A DNA stretch of 64,000 nt from DASWIG01 sp036397835 (GTDB lineage: Bacteria > Acidobacteriota > Thermoanaerobaculia > Multivoradales > J023): the NCBI GenBank assembly GCA_036397835.1, contig DASWIG010000794.1, positions 11,245-75,244 on the forward strand. Direction: 5' to 3'. Both the position numbers and the translations under genes were made by a program. Below, in pieces: positions 61,977-64,000 of the stretch. The notes below the pieces were generated by a model. It searched no databases. It was not told the DNA's origin and saw only the letters and a program-made list of their open reading frames with translations. How positions within the stretch are numbered: position 1 is the stretch's first letter; every line of letters begins with the position of its first letter.

Positions 61977-64000
61977 ATGGCATCCGTCTTCACCGATTAC
62001 GTCCGTTCGCTCGACGCCGGAGGGGAGCCGCCCGCCGCCGAAGACTTCGATCGGCTCTGGGAGGAGCTGCGCAAGCTGCTGACCAGGGAGCTCAAGCGGC
62101 GCCACCTGTGGACGAGCCCGCCGAGCTATCTCGGGATCTACGGCTGGCAAAGCTGGACCGAGGGCCCCGACGCCGGAGCGCTCGAGGACCTCGCCAGCGA
62201 CTGCTACGTCTTCGTCTTCCTCGACCGCCTGCGCAGCCTCAGGGGCCAGGCCGCGGCCAAGCCCGACGTCGAGGGCCTCGTCGCCCTGCACGTGCGCAAC
62301 TTCCTCCACACCGTCCAGAAGAAGCAGGACCCGCTGGGCTACAAGGTCTTCGACCTGCTGCGCTCCGCTCTCCGGCGGCTGCTCGACGCGGGCACCCTCC
62401 ACGTGCTCGGCGGAGCGGAGAACGTCCGCAACGACACGATCTTCGGATTCACCACGGGCGAGAATCCCGCCCAACCGCTCGAGCCCTTCGACGAGCGGGA
62501 CGTGGCTCGCCTGGGCGACGCGATCCTGCCGGCGGTCGTGACCTCCCGCCGGATGACGCCGGAGGCCGTCGAACAGCTCGCCGCCCGGATCTCCGAGCTG
62601 CCTGCCCGCGGCGTGCGCGTCTTCCGTTTCCGCGACCTCGTCGACCCTCTGAAAGCCGACGCGCGCTCGCGTTGGGCGAAGATCCTCGAAGACTCCCGGG
62701 GCGAGACGGCGGCCCAGATCGAGGACGAGCAGGGCGACAAAATCGTCCGGCTCATCGCGGTGACGCGGCCGGACACCGACTTCGAGGACCGCGAAGCCTT
62801 CGACAAGCTCGTCGAGTGCGTGGACCGGGGGTTGCGGCGGCTGAAGCTGCGGGCGCGGACGCGGGAGTACCTCGAGAAGCTCTGGGCCTTCCTCCAGGGC
62901 TACGCCCACGACGTCCGCTCGGCGACCGTGCCGGCGCACCGCCAGCTCTCCGAGCTGCTCGACATTCCCCGCGAGAGGTTCCCCGAGCTCTACGAGACCT
63001 TGGCGGGCCTGCTGGAGCAGTGCGGCGTCGAATCTAATATGCTGCGGGCGGAGGCGGGCAAGGCCGGCACCCGAGCGGCCGCGCCCGCGGGGGCTCGGAG
63101 CATGGACGTACAGGCGCGACGCGAACAGCTCCGCTTGCGGACGGGCGAGTCCCTCGCCCGTCTTGCCGAGGCCGACGCCGAACGGACGGGACCGCCGCGG
63201 GCCGGCGACCTTTACGTCCTGGCCGGGACCGGTGAGCTCGAATGGGCGGTGCTCTTGCGGGCGGCGGGCGGCTGCCTGCTGGTGCCCGCCGATACCCATC
63301 CCCTGACCGGCAGCGACGACGTCGCCGTCGACCGCCAGTCGCCGTCGGGGCCGCTCAACCTGCGCTGCGGCTTCGCCGTCTGGGTCGACGTGAAGCGTCT
63401 TGCTGGAGCCAGGCGCAGCGGCTCCGTCGGCGCCGACGTGGTGGCGCGCGCGCAGGCGAGGCTCGCCGAGCGCGAGGACGAGACGGAGGGCGCCGGCGAC
63501 CGCGGCCTTCCCGCCGAGCTCGAGGCCGACCGCGATCCCGAGTACGAGGACTGGACGCGGGACGTCCTCGCGCCGGCGCGCGACGCGTTGGCGGCGGTCC
63601 GGACGCGCCCGCGCGCGCGGCGTTCGTCGACGGTGGTGCCGATCGCACTGGCTGCCGCGTTGGTGGCGGCCGTGGTGGGTCTGGGGGTGCTGCGGCGGCA
63701 GGTCGAAGTCCTCAGCGAGCCGAGCGTCGACGTCGAGCGTCACGAGGTCGTCTTCAACGAGCTGACGCGCGGCGTGACGCTGGAGGTGGACGCCGAGGCC
63801 ACTCACGTCCTCTTACCTCTCCTGCTTCACAAGGTGCCCTTCTACGAAGGCTACGTCGTGGAGATCGCCCACGCCGCCGAGGGCGTCGTGTGGCGCAGCG
63901 GCTTCCTCGAGCCTCGGCGGGAATATCAACTTCTCGTGCCGCGGCCGCGGTTGCCGGCCGGCGTCTACACCATCCGGCTCCTGGGTCTCGCTGACGGCAC
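61977..64000 (+). CDS. large single-pass membrane protein of unknown function (3' end outside window)
   Basis: At least 674 residues, open from the ATG at 61977 to the window edge. Residues 1-360 are helical and charged (FDRLWEELRKLLTRELKRR, LASDCYVFVFLDRLRSL), vaguely like sigma-factor region 2 in spacing but without a convincing match. Residues about 370-530 are Ala/Arg/Glu-rich. One membrane helix (VVPIALAAALVAAVVGLGVL) lies near 560, followed by a probably extracytoplasmic beta-rich part (YQLLVPRPRLPAGVYTIRLL). Topology suggests a cytoplasmic regulatory domain tethered to an external one, as in anti-sigma-like proteins. No strong ribosome site is seen (GAGACGCGGA). Divergent from the GH5 gene. 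Confidence 0.6.
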   Translation, partial: MASVFTDYVRSLDAGGEPPAAEDFDRLWEELRKLLTRELKRRHLWTSPPSYLGIYGWQSWTEGPDAGALEDLASDCYVFVFLDRLRSLRGQAAAKPDVEGLVALHVRNFLHTVQKKQDPLGYKVFDLLRSALRRLLDAGTLHVLGGAENVRNDTIFGFTTGENPAQPLEPFDERDVARLGDAILPAVVTSRRMTPEAVEQLAARISELPARGVRVFRFRDLVDPLKADARSRWAKILEDSRGETAAQIEDEQGDKIVRLIAVTRPDTDFEDREAFDKLVECVDRGLRRLKLRARTREYLEKLWAFLQGYAHDVRSATVPAHRQLSELLDIPRERFPELYETLAGLLEQCGVESNMLRAEAGKAGTRAAAPAGARSMDVQARREQLRLRTGESLARLAEADAERTGPPRAGDLYVLAGTGELEWAVLLRAAGGCLLVPADTHPLTGSDDVAVDRQSPSGPLNLRCGFAVWVDVKRLAGARRSGSVGADVVARAQARLAEREDETEGAGDRGLPAELEADRDPEYEDWTRDVLAPARDALAAVRTRPRARRSSTVVPIALAAALVAAVVGLGVLRRQVEVLSEPSVDVERHEVVFNELTRGVTLEVDAEATHVLLPLLLHKVPFYEGYVVEIAHAAEGVVWRSGFLEPRREYQLLVPRPRLPAGVYTIRLLGLADG

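Noticed and set aside
61878..63806. Long minus-strand extension of the GH5 frame
   Set aside because: It is antisense to the plus-strand gene starting at 61977, and the GH5 signal peptide begins at 61877.
1..64000. CRISPR arrays, tRNA or rRNA genes
   Set aside because: No regularly spaced repeats and no tRNA- or rRNA-like stretches were noticed on either strand.

Overview
The window is GC-rich and densely coded. The gene families point to an acidobacterial genome, perhaps the Thermoanaerobaculia lineage: an ADOP-type duplicated permease, an HgcAB-like corrinoid/ferredoxin fusion, a MerT with a selenocysteine thioredoxin-like partner, and mixed NRPS/PKS genes. This placement is inferred from gene content, since no rRNA or other marker gene is present.

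Layout. (1) 1-1779, minus: a SAM methyltransferase translationally coupled to an HgcAB-like fusion that runs off the left edge. (2) 2327-4330, plus: a cobalamin-type radical SAM enzyme behind a long leader. (3) 42293 down to 4381, minus: one compact, probably co-transcribed block. It holds an AT-DH*-ACP polyketide protein, three NRPS subunits, a PDZ membrane protein, a duplicated His-motif membrane protein, a MerB-like protein and an MFS exporter. (4) 42294-49396: an OmpW-like porin, an ADOP permease, an SDR and a second radical SAM enzyme (RiPP-maturation type). (5) 49397-53228, minus: a FAAL-ACP-KS protein, plus a 55-residue membrane protein. (6) 53334-58560: amidohydrolase, aminotransferase, methyltransferase and an ICMT-like methyltransferase. 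(7) 58913-59936: MerT and a selenoprotein whose in-frame TGA is followed by a clear bacterial SECIS hairpin. (8) 59990-61877: a broken PBP/secretin composite and a GH5 glycosidase. (9) 61977-64000: a large unrecognised membrane protein cut by the right edge.

Assembly line as read from the domains: FAAL-ACP-KS | AT-DH*-ACP | C-deltaA-PCP-Cy-A(Cys)-PCP-Ox | TubC-C-A(Val-like)-PCP-C-A(unassigned)-PCP-C-A(Ile/Val-like)-PCP-C-A(Thr)-PCP-C | halfC-A(Ile/Val-like)-PCP-C-A(Gly)-PCP-C-A(unassigned, perhaps basic)-PCP-TE. The expected product is an acylated, thiazole-containing lipopeptide extended by one polyketide unit and released by a thioesterase. Odd points are the PKS module split between KS and AT by about 7.3 kb, a module whose adenylation domain has lost its catalytic core, a DH-like domain without its histidine, and an N-terminal half condensation domain.

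Mercury- or thiol-metal-related families occur at both ends of the window (HgcAB-like, MerB-like, MerT plus selenoprotein), but no merA, merP or merR is visible. The selenoprotein next to MerT and the HgcAB-like fusion are the most notable finds outside the NRPS/PKS cluster.
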